DNA of 64,000 bases from Mauremys mutica (GCF_020497125.1 NC_059072.1:302888781-302952780); one strand, 5' to 3'. Shown: positions 34,024-44,752, counted from the stretch's first letter. Numbers and translations are program-made. Notes: generated by a model not told the origin, from the letters alone.

Positions 34024-34292
34024 TAGGTTACGTTCAGACTGCAATCAGGACGTGTGATTGCAGCGTGTGTAGATTTACCCACACTAGCTTTGATCTAGCT
34101 AGATCAAACTCGTTCAAGTAACCCCAGCAGTGAAGCCAGCACGAATGGTGGCCACTCAAGCATGTATCCAGGGTCTTGGGCAGTCAGGACTAGTCCATGC
34201 TACTGCAGCTTCACAGCTATTAATACGCAAGCCAGATCAAAGCTAACTTGTGCTGCACTGACTCCTCCTGGCTGCAGTACACACATACCCTT
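34024..34292. mobile_element. Palindromic MITE
   Basis: Ends 'aggttacgttcagactgcaa' and the complement of 'gctgcagtacacacataccct' are inverted. The inner 'actagctttgatctagctag' pairs with 'gatcaaagctaacttg', and 'agcagtgaagccagc' with 'gctactgcagcttcac'. The element is 269 bp with no coding capacity. Confidence 0.75.
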
Positions 34293-34771
34293 GGTGACAC
34301 TTGCAAACTGGTAGTGGATCATCAGGCACTGAAATCACTTTGGGGTGCTGAAAGGATGCTTGCCCATGACTATCTCTAGGGTTTGTGATCAGGTTAAACT
34401 CTTATGGGGCATGTATGGGAAAATTGGGGGAAACAGCTCCAGAAGGAACCACAGAGCCAGGAGAGCTTTTTCACTTTGTACCTTGCTCAACCTCTAAGTG
34501 CTACTGCTAGCTGCTGCTTTGGTGAAAGGGTTCCTGACCTTCTACGGGTCACAATCACCTGGACTGTAGCAGTTTTGGACAAGGATAGTCCTCCTCCTCT
34601 TTGTAATTGTTTCACATTCCCATAGCATTAGGGCTGCATCTGGTCCCACTCCACGTTCTGCTACCCAAGCTGGAGAAGAGAGTGGGTGGTGTGTTCTTGG
34701 TGGTGGTAGGTGGGTGATGTTTTATCTGTGGTTTTGGGGTTGTTGTTTTTTTGTGAAGCAGGAAAAAAATG
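34293..34771. other. Unique sequence, no gene seen
   Basis: Plus frame 34,404-34,625 has no domain. A G/T-rich tract lies at 34,680-34,755. No RNA gene or repeat identified. Confidence 0.4.
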
Positions 34772-35054
34772 ATTACTAACCATTCTGTAACTGTTGTTCT
34801 TCGAGATATGTTGCACATGTCCATTCCACTTTAGGTGTGCATGTGTTGCGTGCACAGTTGCTGGAAATTTTTCCCTCAATGGTATCCATCAGGTCGGCTC
34901 TAGCATCCTCTGCTGCCGTGTGCTCATGCATCGGTATAAAGGTTCTGGCCGATCCCACACCCTCTCAGTTCCTTCTTTCTGGCCAACTGCGACAGAAAGG
35001 TCGTGGAATGGACATGTGCAACACATCTCGAAGAACAAGTTACAGTTAGTAAAC
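34772..35054. mobile_element. Miniature DIRS-derived palindromic unit
   Basis: The left arm has 'ctgttgttcttcgagatatg' and 'ttgcacatgtccattccac'; the right arm has the inverse, 'gtggaatggacatgtgcaac' and 'acatctcgaagaacaagtta'. Between them are only about 170 bases that match a DIRS 5' leader, including 'ggtataaaggt' and 'ctcagttccttctttctgg'. The unit is therefore two DIRS termini with almost everything between them deleted. It abuts the 3' terminus of copy B. Confidence 0.65.
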
Positions 35055-35186
35055 ATTTCTTCTTCTTCGAGTGCTTGCATGTGTCCATTCCACGTTAGGT
35101 GACTCCCAAGCAGTACCATAGGAGGTGGGATTGGAGTTCACGGACATGCTGACTGCAACACAGTTCGACCAAACCTAGCGTAATCT

Positions 35187-35530
35187 TTAGCTTGCTGGCT
35201 GATGGCATAGTGGTATGAAAATGTATGTATCGACGACTAAGTTACTGCTCTGCAGATGTCCTGGATCAGTATCTGGGCCAGGAATGCTGCTGAGGAAACT
35301 TGTGCCCTTGTAGAACGGGCCAGCACTATACCCAGTGGCGGGATCTATGCCTGCTTGTAGCATGTATGGATTTATGATGCAATCCAGGATGAAATCCTCT
35401 GAGCTGAAATAGGAAGGCACTTCATCCTTTCCGCTACTGCCACAAAGATCTGCATGGATCTATGGAATGGTCTTGTCCTCTCAATATAGAAAGCCAGGGT
35501 GCATCTAAAAGCCAATGTGGGGAGATGTTG
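35187..35530 (-). pseudogene. DIRS tyrosine recombinase, C-terminal part (copy B)
   Basis: Minus-strand frames carry RTRPFHRSMQIFVAVAERMK and ISAQRISSWIAS, then LARSTRAQVSSAAF and an ICRAV segment. The STRAQ box is the site of the catalytic His-x-x-Arg; here the position expected to be His reads Arg. A Tyr follows in the HYA segment near the end. Frame changes separate these blocks. The N-terminal half is largely lost, complementary to copy A, which keeps only the N-terminal part. Confidence 0.65.
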
Positions 35531-35985
35531 CTCCTCCCTGCTCGCATGTGGTTTTGGGAAGAGCATTTGACTGCAATATCAGGTCTGGGAGGAGAGGGAG
35601 AGGGAGAGGAAGCAGCATTGGAACTGCTACTGAAAGACCTAAGAGTGTGGTAAACCTGTGCTGGTGGAGCCAGGCTAGGATTATGAGAATGACTCATGCT
35701 CTGTCCCGCTTGAACTTCAGCAGGACCTTGTGCATGAGAGGAATAGGGGGGAAATGTGTAGAATGGGTGCCCCATCCAAGGAAGCAGGAAAGTGTCCATG
35801 AGTGAGCCCAGGCTGTGGCCTTGCAGGAAGCAGAACTGATAATGTTTCCTGTTCTGCCTGGTCACAAACAGGTCTACCTGGGGAGTCCCCCACTACTGGA
35901 AAACTAACCTCACTACATCGGAGCGAAAGGATTACTCATGGTGACCGGAGAAAAGTAACTGCTGTGGTGATCTGCCAGCTTGTTT
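35531..35985 (-). pseudogene. DIRS copy B, region between RNase H and recombinase
   Basis: The frame at 35,434-35,865 begins TRQNRKHYQFCF, preceded by the usual DIRS 'LFAT' context, and continues PFYTFPP before a shift. The block then jumps toward recombinase sequence much sooner than in copy A, implying an internal deletion. A 'gggagagggagaggaag' purine run at about 35,590-35,610 marks the degenerate junction. Confidence 0.5.
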
Positions 35986-36450
35986 CAGGGTCCTGGAAGA
36001 TGAGAAGCTTTAAGATGGACTGAGTGCATTATGCAGAACTCCCACAAGTGGACAGCTTCCTGGAACAGGAGGGAAGAGCAAGCCCCTCCCTGCCTGTTGA
36101 AGTAAAATACAGGCACTGTATTTTCTGTGAGCACTGGCATGTTCTTGTTCGCGATGTGTGGTAAGAACATCTGAGAGACCAAGTGGACTGCTCTTAGCTC
36201 CCTGAAGTTATATGCACAGACAGCTCCTCCAGAGACCACAGGCCCTGTGTCCTGAGGTACCCTAGGTAAGCCCCCCATCCTAGATCTGATGCATCCAAAA
36301 CTAGGAATAATGAAGGCTGGCACCTGGTGAAGGGGACTCCTGAGAGGACCAACAGAGGATCCCTGCACCAGTCAAAGGAGGTGAAGACAAGGACAGGAAC
36401 TGTGAGCACCAACTCCAGATAGTGGTGACTCAGTGAGTACACCGAGGCCA
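35985..36450 (-). pseudogene. DIRS RNase H (copy B)
   Basis: Two minus frames share the domain. One holds LFLVLDASDLGWGAYLG and TQGLWS; the other holds RELRAVHLVSQMFLPHI, VLTENTVPVFYFNRQGG and LWEFCIMHSVHLKASHL. The TDN Asp of the second catalytic motif is Glu here (TEN). A frameshift separates the halves near 36,200. The domain directly follows the RT, as in other DIRS polyproteins. Confidence 0.75.
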
Positions 36451-37060
36451 GCTAAGCTTGAAGGGGTCTGAGGCATAGCTTTGCCTGCTGCACTGTGTAT
36501 GTACACACGGCTATGCAGCCTAACAGTCTGAGGCAGAAACAGGCAGTCGTGATTGGGTGGGCCTTGACTTGTGCTATCAATGACCCCGTTGTCTGGAAAC
36601 GGGCTTCTGGGAGGAAAGCCCTGGCCTGACAGGAATTGAGCACTGCTCCAATAAACTCTATCCTCTGCACCAGGACAGGGGGAGACTTCTGCTCATTTAT
36701 AAGCAGGCCCAGCACCGGAAAGGTTGACTGTATGAAGTCAATACTGGTGTGCACTTGTGCAAGGACTGGCCCTTGACCAGCCAGCCATTGAGGTGTGGGT
36801 AGACTTGTACACCTCTTCTTCTGAGGAAGGCCGCCACTATCACCAAGCATTTTGTGAAAACCCACAGGGCTGTTGAAAGGTGAAATGGGAGAACCATAAA
36901 TTGGTAGTGTGTCTGGTTTACAATAAATATGGAGAACCTCCCGTGGCCTTGGAAAATTGAGACATGGAAATAAGTGTCTCTCAAGTCGAGGGCAGCCTAC
37001 CAATCCCCCAGATCCAGGGATGGAATGATGGTGGCCAGAGAGACCATAAGGAACTTCAGC
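36451..37060 (-). pseudogene. DIRS reverse transcriptase (copy B)
   Basis: The frame at 36,697-36,984 contains DTYFHVSIFQGHGRF, HYQFMVLPFHLSTALWVFTKC and VQVYPHLNGWLVKGQS. The frame at 36,452-37,516 continues VLGLLINEQKSPPVLVQRIEF and AFLPEARFQT. These are the ordered RT motifs of DIRS-type elements. The active-site pair reads Asn-Gly instead of Asp-Asp, so the enzyme is inactive. The domain is in two frames. Confidence 0.8.
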
Positions 37061-38230
37061 TCTTTGAGGTAGCCGTTGAGATAGCGTAGGACTAAAATGG
37101 GTCAGAGACCCCTCTTGGCCTTTGAAATTAGAAAATATCATGAGTAAAACCCTTTCCCTCTTAAGTCCTGAGGAACTTCCTCCATGGATCCCACTTGGAA
37201 AAGGGGGTGCACCTCCTGGGCCAGAAGTTGTTTGTGAGAAGGGTCCCTGAAGAAGGACCAGGAGGGAGGTATGGCAGGGGAATGGAAATGAACTGAAGCA
37301 TGTAACCTCTTTCCAGTGTTCAGCACCCAATAGTCCATGGTGATAAGAGACCATGCCAAGCTGAAGTGGGATAAGCAGTTTGAAACCAAAGGCACGACAG
37401 GATCCAGTGGCACAGGAATGGGCATAACACTCTTGGGTGTCCAAAGTTCCATTTGGCTGGCCCCTAGTATCTGGGAGGGTAGGGATGCTGAGGCGGATGG
37501 GGGCAGTTCCCTGCATCTAAACCCCCAGATTTGTTTCTTTTGCAGGTCCTGATCAGGTGGCAGAGCTGAGAAACAGGTGGAGTGCTGGGGTCCGAAGTGC
37601 TTCCTTAAAGATGCCAGGGCATAGAGATCCAGGGACATGAGGTGGCTCTGGAGTCTTTCAGGCCATGGAGCTTCGCATCCATTTGCTCTGAGATGAGTGA
37701 TGCACCTTCAAATGGAAGAGTCAAAATATTGACCAGGCTGTGGGAGGACTCTTTGACTACCTCCACTTCCAGCTCAAGCTTTGAGGCCACTCTTCAACAG
37801 CTCCTGATGAGCTCTGAAGTTGTCATGGGAAGGTGATATGCACGCCCCTCACACTGCTTCATCTGGGGAAGGGGAAGAGGAGGCCTGCACCAGCAGGAGG
37901 TCCTCTCCTCTCCTTCTGCACTGACCTGGTCTCATGGGTCAAGGTTCTGAGGGTCGGTATGAAGTTTGGTACTGGAGCCCAGGTCTGGTGCTGGCCGAAG
38001 GGACTGAGGCGCTCTCCTCTTCGAGACCACTGAGTATGAGTGCCTGGAAAGGGGCTACTGCATCATGGGAAAACCCTATGAGTTCCAAAATGGGCATTGC
38101 ATCTGCATAGGCCACTGCCCACTGTGTCAAGTGCTTGGGGATACCCCTGAACTCGGATCCACAACTGGACAGGGCTGACCGAGGGGGAGAGGTACTGATT
38201 CTGACAGCCTTACTCGCTGGCTAACCTGTG
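37061..38230 (-). pseudogene. DIRS copy B, gag C-terminus/linker
   Basis: The long minus frame 36,452-37,516 and the overlapping 37,138-37,638 cover a Ser/Pro-rich stretch upstream of RT. The position fits the C-terminal part of gag and the gag-pol junction. No cysteine box is present and the sequence ends near 38,230 without a terminal repeat. Which residues are genuinely gag cannot be settled by eye. Confidence 0.5.
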
Positions 38231-38466
38231 AGCTCTACAGAATTCTGTGTAATATTTCATAGTCTTTTAGGGTCATGGTGGTGCACGAAAAAGATAAGTC
38301 CCACCCATCCAAAATATTCAGGTTTTGTTGAGGTTTTTTTTTAAGTAACAATCTTTGTTTGTTTTTCTCTTTCTCGGAAAATGAACCTGCATTAGTGACA
38401 TGTGGGCACCTTTATTCAGGAAGTTTGTATAGTAGTATATGGGTTTGCCTATTTTTAAATAGTTTA

Positions 38467-38891
38467 GAGTCAAGGTGGATGATGTAATATCTTTTACTGG
38501 ACCAACACCCTCAAAAGATGAGCTTGGGAGCTTAAATTCATAACTTGCTAGATACTAAAAATCATGGACTGAACAGACACACTGGATTTACCTCTTTTTA
38601 CAACAATTTATAATCCATTTAACCTCTCACCACTCGCCCCAGCTTTTCTTTCCCCTATGACTGGTGAGGTGTTAACAGGCCACTTCACCTTGAATGGTCC
38701 CTTGAAATGTGTTAACTGTTTATGCTAAATAATCTGTGTGACACTGTATTTAGCTTTGATGCTCTGAGTACATTTCCCACATCTGAAGAACAGCTCTGTG
38801 TAAACTTGAAGTTGGTCCAATAAAAGATATTACCTCACCCACCTTGTCTCTCTTAATATCCTAGGACCAATAAGGCTACAACAACACTGCA
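38467..38891 (+). mobile_element. Penelope-like insertion with inverted 5' end
   Basis: A 13-bp duplication flanks it: TTTAAATAGTTTA (38,454-38,466) and TTTAAACAGTTTA (38,892-38,904), one mismatch. The first ~40 bases ('ggtggatgatgtaatatctt', 'ttactggaccaac') are the reverse complement of the element's own tail, 'gttggtccaataaaagatat' and 'tacctcacccacc', found at 38,811-38,846. The body from 38,506 matches the fragment at 2,790-3,865. It retains a CTGAAGA box (38,783-38,789) but has lost the following stem and GAAA. Confidence 0.8.
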
Positions 38892-38904
38892 TTTAAACAG
38901 TTTA

Positions 38905-39557
38905 ACTCTTCTGTGAGTTCGAATTCCCTTCTTTGAGCTCAATCCTGCAAGGAGCTCACTAAGAGTTGAGGGTGCTAGATAACTTGCACCTCATTATTTT
39001 TAAGGAAAAAGCATTTCTAGCTTGAGTAAGAGATCTTGGGTGAGATTCTCACTCCAAATCTTGGCCCAAGACACCAGGTAGAGAGCCTGGAGCAGAGTAA
39101 AGGGGCTATGTAACATTGGATCCAGTCAGGGGATGATTTACCCAGAGCAAGAACTGCGGAAAACAGACATAGATTGAATTCTATGATTCTTGCTCAGGCT
39201 CTTGCATATGGGGCACGTTGGGGCAGCGCTGCAGCATTGAGCATTGCAGAGTTTCTTGGTAGGGAGGCACTGCTTCCCAAAAGCAGCTGGGGACATACTG
39301 CTTTAATTTAGATGGCCCTAAAGAACACCGGGGCCACTTGGGTCCCAAAGCAACCCAGATTTGGGAGGGGGCAAAGATGACAAAGTTATATTAGGACCCA
39401 CTACCTTTCTGGACTGCACAGCACAGTCTCCTGCCCTGTATTTCCATGATAATTTACAGCCAATATGCCAACCTACAATTACTGTATGAGCCGCAACGTT
39501 GAGTGATTATCTACTATTTGCTTCTTTCACTTTCATGTATATAAGAAGATTCCAGGA
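38905..39557. other. Unique sequence, no gene seen
   Basis: Contains no supported frame, RNA gene or repeat. Confidence 0.4.
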
Positions 39558-40162
39558 TTGTCACTTAGGGTTGCCAAGTGTCCGGTTTTTGACTGGACAG
39601 GCCAGTAGAAAAGGGGACCTAGCAGCGTGCGGTCAGATGACTGAACACTAAATGTTTGGTTACCGCTGGGAGTGGGGGGGAAGTGGCAGCCTGTCGCCCA
39701 GCTCTGAAACAGCAGCTCCCATGGCAGCATGCAATCACTGGTTCGGGCGGCACCTCTGAGGAGCACAGTTTGCAGGGCTGCAGCGGAGGACAGAGCGTGA
39801 GGGCCTATGGCAAGCAGGGGTAAGGGGCTCTGAGCAGGCACTGAATGTTCCATGGGAGGGAAGGAATGTGAGCTGCCCCACCAGCCAGCACTTCCCCTGG
39901 CCATGCTCCCAAGCAGCTATGGGGCAGGGAGGGCTCAAGCATGTAGGAAAGGGGGCTGCTGGGCAAGCAGAGCAGAGGGAGGCAGGAGGCTGCCATGTAG
40001 GAGGGAAATATCCTAGCTCACCAGTGGGGTTGCCTGGCTGCTCCCATGCAGCCGCAGAGCACTTCTGACCTGCACTCCCAGGCGGCCTGCTGGAGCTGGA
40101 GTTTGCAATTCCCTTGAGGCTGCTCATGCTGGAGAGAGCAGCGGGGAGGGGGATAGAGGAGC

Positions 40163-40300
40163 GAGTGGGGGGGCAAGACCTTGAGGGAAGAGGTGGAGCA
40201 GGGTGGGGCCTTGTGGGAGAAGTGGAGCAGGGTGGGGCCTTGTGGGAGAGGTGGAGCGGGGTGGGGCCTTGGGGGAAGAGGCAGAGCCGGGGGAAGGGCC
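40163..40300 (+). repeat. 29-bp minisatellite within the element
   Basis: A unit of the form 'gtggagcagggtggggcctt' plus 'gtgggagaa' recurs at 40,193, 40,222 and 40,251, with a decayed fourth copy near 40,281. The period is about 29 bp. Confidence 0.8.
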
Positions 40301-40329
40301 TCAGGGAGGTAAGGCGGTCTGATTTTCAG

Positions 40330-41622
40330 TAGGGCTGTTGATTAATAGCAGTTAACTCACACAATTAACTCAAAAAAATTAATTGTGATTAAAAATGAAT
40401 TGCAATTAACTGCAGTTTTAATTGCACTGTTGAACAATAGAATACCAATTGAAATTTATTAAATATTTTGGATGTTTTTCTACATTTTCAAATATATTGA
40501 TTTCAATTACAATACAAAACACAAAGTGTACAGTACTCACTTTATATTATTTTTATTACAAATATTTGTACTGTAAAAATAATAAACAAAAGAAATAATA
40601 TTTTTCAATTCACCTCATGCAAGTACCGTAGCGCAATCTCTTTATTGTGAAAGTGCAACTTTAAAATGTCGATTATTATTAAACAATGTCAAACTTTAGA
40701 CATTCACATGGCACTTTTGTAGCCGGCATTGCAAGGTATTTACATGCCAGGTATGCTAAACATTCGTATGCCCCTGCATGCTTTGGCCACCATTCCAGAG
40801 GAAGTGCTTTCATGCTGATGATGCTCGTTTAAAAAATAATGCATTAATTAAATTTGTGACTGAACTCCTTGGGGGAGAATTATATGTCTCCTGCTCTGTG
40901 TTTTACCTGCATTCTGCCATATATTTCATGTTATAGCAGTCTCGGATGATGACCCAGCATATATTGTTGATTTTAAGAACACTTTCACAGCAGATTTGAC
41001 AAAACGCAAAAAATGTACCAATGTGAGATTTCTAAAGATAGCTACAGCACTGAACCCAAGATTTAAGAATCTGATGTGCCTTCCAAAATCTGATTGGGAT
41101 GGGGTGTGGAGCATGCTTTCAGATGTTTTAAAAGATCAACACTCCGATGCAGAAACTACAGAACCCAAACCACCAAAAAATAAAATCAACCTTCTGCTGC
41201 TGGCATCTGACTCAAGATGATGAAAATGAACATGCGTTGGTCCACACCGCCTTGTATCCTTATCGAGCACAACCCATCATCAGCATGGACGCATGTCTAA
41301 AGTTTTACATTGTTTTATTTTTGAATGCAGTTATTTTCTGCACATAATTCTACATTTGTAAATTCAGCTTTCATGATAAAGAGATTGCACTACAGTACTT
41401 GTATTAATTGAATTGAAAAATACAATTTCTTTTAATTTTACAGTGCAAATATTTATAAAAAAATAAAGTGAGCACTGTACACTTTTTATTCTGTGTTGTA
41501 ATTGAAATCAATATATTTGAAAATGTGGAAAACTTCCAAAAATATTTATATAAATAGTATTCTATTATTGTTTAACCACACGATTAATATCGATTAATTT
41601 TTTTAATCGTTTGACAGCCCTA
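40330..41622 (+). mobile_element. hAT transposon, internally deleted, with ZBED-like transposase remnant
   Basis: The ends 'tagggctg' and 'cagcccta' are inverted, followed inward by AT-rich 'attaatcg'-type arms that pair at both ends ('cagtactcactttatatta' near 40,530 against 'aataaagtgagcactgtac' near 41,462). The 8-bp flanks are ATTTTCAG and GTTTTCAG. A transposase fragment lies at 40,926-41,220. The subterminal arms are over 200 bp long. Confidence 0.85.
40935..41220 (+). pseudogene. hAT (ZBED-like) transposase fragment
   Basis: The plus frame ending at 41,217 includes RFLKIATALNPRFKNLMCLP and an upstream DPAYIVDFKNTFTADLTKRK. That is the 'ATALDPRFK' box typical of ZBED-type hAT transposases, ahead of the C-terminal dimerisation region. 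The consensus Asp is Asn here. The BED zinc finger, the remaining catalytic core and the C-terminal hATC domain are missing, so the fragment is perhaps a sixth of a full transposase. It lies between intact inverted arms, showing internal deletion of an autonomous element. Confidence 0.75.
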
Positions 41623-41653
41623 GTTTTCAGACATTAGAAAGTTGGCAACCCTA

Positions 41654-41965
41654 GTGTCACTCTGTAGCCTAGAATGTTTGTCAAGTCAGTGTGAAGCGAT
41701 GGAAGTGGCTACAAGCAAGGTTGAGAGCTCTTTACGCTCAGAATATCACCAAGTTCAGTCATCACTGGGATGTGCAGTATTTTTACAGTACAATGTTTAC
41801 ATTCTCAGCCATTTTGACTTTAAGAATTACATCCGTGCAACAACAAAGCATGTATCTATGTCATGCCAAGAGTTCTAGACCACTGTGATCCCAGAAGTAA
41901 CTGTCTCCACCAATCACCTCCCTTCCTCTACAGCTATTTTGTATGCAGCAATTTCATTGGTTGTA
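41654..41965. other. Unique sequence, no gene seen
   Basis: The overlapping frames at 41,642-41,888 have no known domain. A CR1 tail follows. Confidence 0.4.
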
Positions 41966-41969
41966 TGGA

Positions 41970-42072
41970 AGGGGGCTGCACAAATGGTGAATTAGTGGGC
42001 CCAACTACCACAGTTCTTCAAACCAGACTAGATGATCATGATTGTTCCTTCTGACCTTAAAGTTTATGAGCT
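41970..42072 (+). mobile_element. CR1 LINE 3' tail
   Basis: 'accagactagatgatcatga' and 'ttgttccttctgaccttaaa', followed by 'gtttatgag', are the final bases of turtle CR1 elements. The upstream limit is vague; the copy is short and 5'-truncated. Confidence 0.8.
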
Positions 42073-43017
42073 CATGCAATAACCCAAACACTCAGAGCCC
42101 CTCCCCACTGCACAACGCCCCCATACACCACTTGCACAAATAAACAACTCTCCCAGCATGAAACAATCCCCACATAAATCAACAGCACACCCCCAGCAAA
42201 ACACACACATTCACCCACCTTCACTCATAGACTGAATCGCTAAGTAAATGTACATGTTTTTACTAGTGTACTTGTACACGAAGCTAAGTGAAATAGCACA
42301 AGACAACTCTAGCAGAATGAAATTATTTTTTTTTCTGAAATAAAACTACCAGAGTTTTCAAGACAAATAATCCCAGTTGGTGATGTTTGACCCCAATGTT
42401 TGGAATGATACATTGCAAATAATACATCAGACTTGATCCTGAATTCAGTTTTGTTTTTTAAGACATGGGGCAAAAACAAAAGCTGCTGAGTTTTAGCTTT
42501 AAAAAAATAAACATGTCATTTTTGGGGAATGAAGTCTGAGAGTGTTGCCAAAGCTATCATTACGGGAGGGGAAGGGGGATATATATATAGTGTGCCCTGA
42601 AGGGAAAGCCCTGTAAACCTAGCATTGACAAGCTCCACCAGTTTCTTTATTGGAAGGGGAAAATTCTACGTTTAGATACATATGGCATATCTGTAAGGTT
42701 TATATAATAGATATAATGTGAGACTGGATATAAATGGAAACTGTCTCTCTTAGGAATGGATGACTCAGGAAGTGGTAACTGGTTAGACAGCTTGTTCTCC
42801 ATAGGACAAACACATTCAAAATCAGTAGTGATCAAAAGTTATTTGGTGATCTATATCCAGGTCCTACTTGACTAATGTCCACATTACAAGAATATACCAT
42901 ACCAAAATACCATAACTGCAACTGGCATTCTCAGTAGAAATTACCCTTTAGCCATAGAGGTAATGTCCTTAGGTAAAGCTTTAGTACATTGATGAGGCAG
43001 TGATGGGAAGCATGCAC
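42073..43017. other. Unique sequence, no gene seen
   Basis: Begins with an A/C-rich low-complexity stretch (42,080-42,225). The minus frame 42,647-42,835 is not recognised. Confidence 0.4.
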
Positions 43018-43133
43018 TTAGGGTGACCAGGTAGCGAGTGTGAAAAATTGGGAAGGGGCTGAAGGGTAATAGTTGCCTATATAGGACAAAGCCCCAAACA
43101 TCAGAACTGCGCCTATAAAATCAGGATACCCTA
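43018..43133. mobile_element. Short MITE with TTAGGGTGACCAG end
   Basis: The left end 'ttagggtgaccaggtagcga' is partly answered by 'atcaggataccctac'. Inside are 'ggtaatagttgcctatata' and 'gcgcctataaaatcagg', a layout I associate with a common turtle MITE. The right terminus has decayed. Confidence 0.6.
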
Positions 43134-44149
43134 CATGCACTGCCTCTGCCCACAACTGTACCTGTTCTTTAAACAATTAACTAGGACTGCCATTCTTCCA
43201 ACCTATACACTCATATGACTTTTTATTTTATAAAATTGCCTACAAGTGGCAGCATGCGTGTGTTCTGCTGTTTGGGAAAAGCCATACAAGGTGAGGTCTA
43301 AATTGGCAATGTGAAGACAGTGAAACTTGCTTGTAGGAGGAACTGGCCCCAAACCAAAGGATATCTACACTACCATACAGCAGTGCAAATTACCTCTCCA
43401 AAATAACTAGCAAATGTTAATAGCATCAAAGCAAGATTAACTTATGTTTAAATACCAGCGGTGACATTTTGCACATGGCCTCCTTCCTCATTCCTGATAA
43501 TTTTTCACCCCACTTGCCTTAAAGCTATAAGAATGGGCACTAAGGGACAAGAAACTATATTTAAAGTAAGAAGGTAAATTCAAGGACTTCAAAAACTATT
43601 TTAAAAAAAAGCTATAGTCATTTTAATAAAGAATTTGTAAATGAATAGGTGGATAATTTTCCCTATTTTATCAAACATCTTGCCTTTTTATAAAGCTGGT
43701 TTGAAAATAACCCTATGCCCAATGTTTATATTATATATGAACAAAAGAACAACTCAAAAAAAAGGTATATCAGGTGACCAGGTTTCATTCCTGCATCACA
43801 CAGGAAGAAAATTCTTTCCCTATGGTCTTTATTTATTTTCTTCAGTAAAACAAGCCTTATCCCTAAATAGAGATGGAGAAAACTACTAAGGATGCATCTT
43901 TCCATTCAAAGAAGAGGATAATAATCCTTTGGACTGGAGTAGTGCAAATCAGAAACCAGGTTGTGCCAACTAGCAAGGGGCACAGGTGGGGTGCATAAGG
44001 ATTACAGGAATCTCCTGAGTCTGGCATGTACATTCTAGTTCACCAGAGAATGTCACGTGAGGTCTCAAATCAAAACTGGTGTCACACTGGTCATCAATTT
44101 CATTGTGAAACACATACACAGATGTTGTGTAAGGAATTATGTATGTACA
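43134..44149. other. Unique sequence, no gene seen
   Basis: Plus frames at 43,641-43,889 and 44,026 onward are not recognised; the latter runs into CR1 sequence. Confidence 0.4.
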
Positions 44150-44752
44150 CTGAACAACTTGAAATTAGACAAAGGTTTCTAGCCATCAGAGAAGTGAAGT
44201 TCTGGAACAGCCTTCCAAGGGGAGTAGTGGGGGCAAAAGACATATCTGGCTTCAAGACTAAGTTTGATAAGCTTATGGAGGGTATGATATAATGAGATTG
44301 GTCTTTGACTATTAGCGGTAAATATGCCCAATGGCTTGTGATGGGATGTTAGATGGGGTGGGATCTGAGTTACTACAGAGAATTCTTTCCTGGGTGTCTG
44401 GCTGGTGAGTCTTGCCCACATGCTCAGGGTTTAGCTGATCGCCATATTTGGGGTCGGGAAGGAATTTTCCTCCGGGGCAGATTGGCAGAGGCCCTGGGGG
44501 GTTTTCACCTTCCTCTGCAGCATGGGGCACGGGTCACTTGCTGGAAGATTCTCTGCACCTTGAAGTCTTTAAACCAGGACTTCAAGGCTTTGAAGTTTTG
44601 AGGACTTTAATAGCTCATACACAGGTTTGATACAGGAGTGAGTGGGTGGGTGAGATTCTGTAGCCTGCATTGTGCAGGAGGTCAGACTAGATGATCATAA
44701 TGGTCCCTTCTGACCTTAAAGTCTATGATTCTATTATGTTCTGTATCTAGGG
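44150..44752 (+). mobile_element. CR1 LINE, 3' UTR and tail
   Basis: The phrases 'gtgggggcaaaagacatatc', 'ggcttcaagactaagtttga', 'ggggtcgggaaggaattttc' and 'cggggcagattggcagaggc' lead to 'aggtcagactagatgatcat' and 'tctgaccttaaagtctatga', ending in 'ttctattatgttctg'. This is the full CR1 3' UTR of sauropsids, in plus orientation. The reading frames across it are incidental. It retains no RT. Confidence 0.9.

Larger units (their letters stand above)
35055..38230 (-). mobile_element. DIRS retrotransposon copy B, 5'-truncated
   Basis: The minus-strand element runs from about 38,230 to a 3' terminus at 35,055-35,105, which has 'aacgtggaatggacacatgc' and 'aagcactcgaagaagaag'. The order is linker, reverse transcriptase, RNase H, a shortened region, then the recombinase C-terminus. 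The gag start and 5' terminus are missing. The terminus matches the 5' end of copy A, so both belong to one subfamily. Frameshifts and altered catalytic residues occur throughout. Confidence 0.75.
39566..41653. mobile_element. hAT-like element with TAGGGTTGCC ends and a nested hAT
   Basis: The left end 'tagggttgccaagtgtccgg' and the right end 'gaaagttggcaacccta' are inverted at the tips. The flanks TTGTCACT (39,558-39,565) and GTGTCACT (41,654-41,661) match at 7 of 8 bases, pointing to the hAT superfamily. Without the nested 1.3-kb element the unit is about 0.8 kb, GC-rich and without a transposase. The frames 39,533-40,127 are composition artefacts. Confidence 0.7.

Noticed and set aside
34772..35054. 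CRISPR-like or rho-independent terminator reading of the palindrome
   Set aside because: The arms match DIRS termini and the genome is vertebrate, so prokaryotic interpretations do not apply.
36452..37516. 354-codon minus-strand frame as an intact host gene
   Set aside because: It contains DIRS RT words only in its last third, with the active-site box in another frame. It is a retrotransposon pseudogene, not a host gene.
18270..38230. The two DIRS copies as parts of one split element
   Set aside because: Both contain RT and RNase H, so they are separate copies, although one keeps the 5' end and the other the 3' end.
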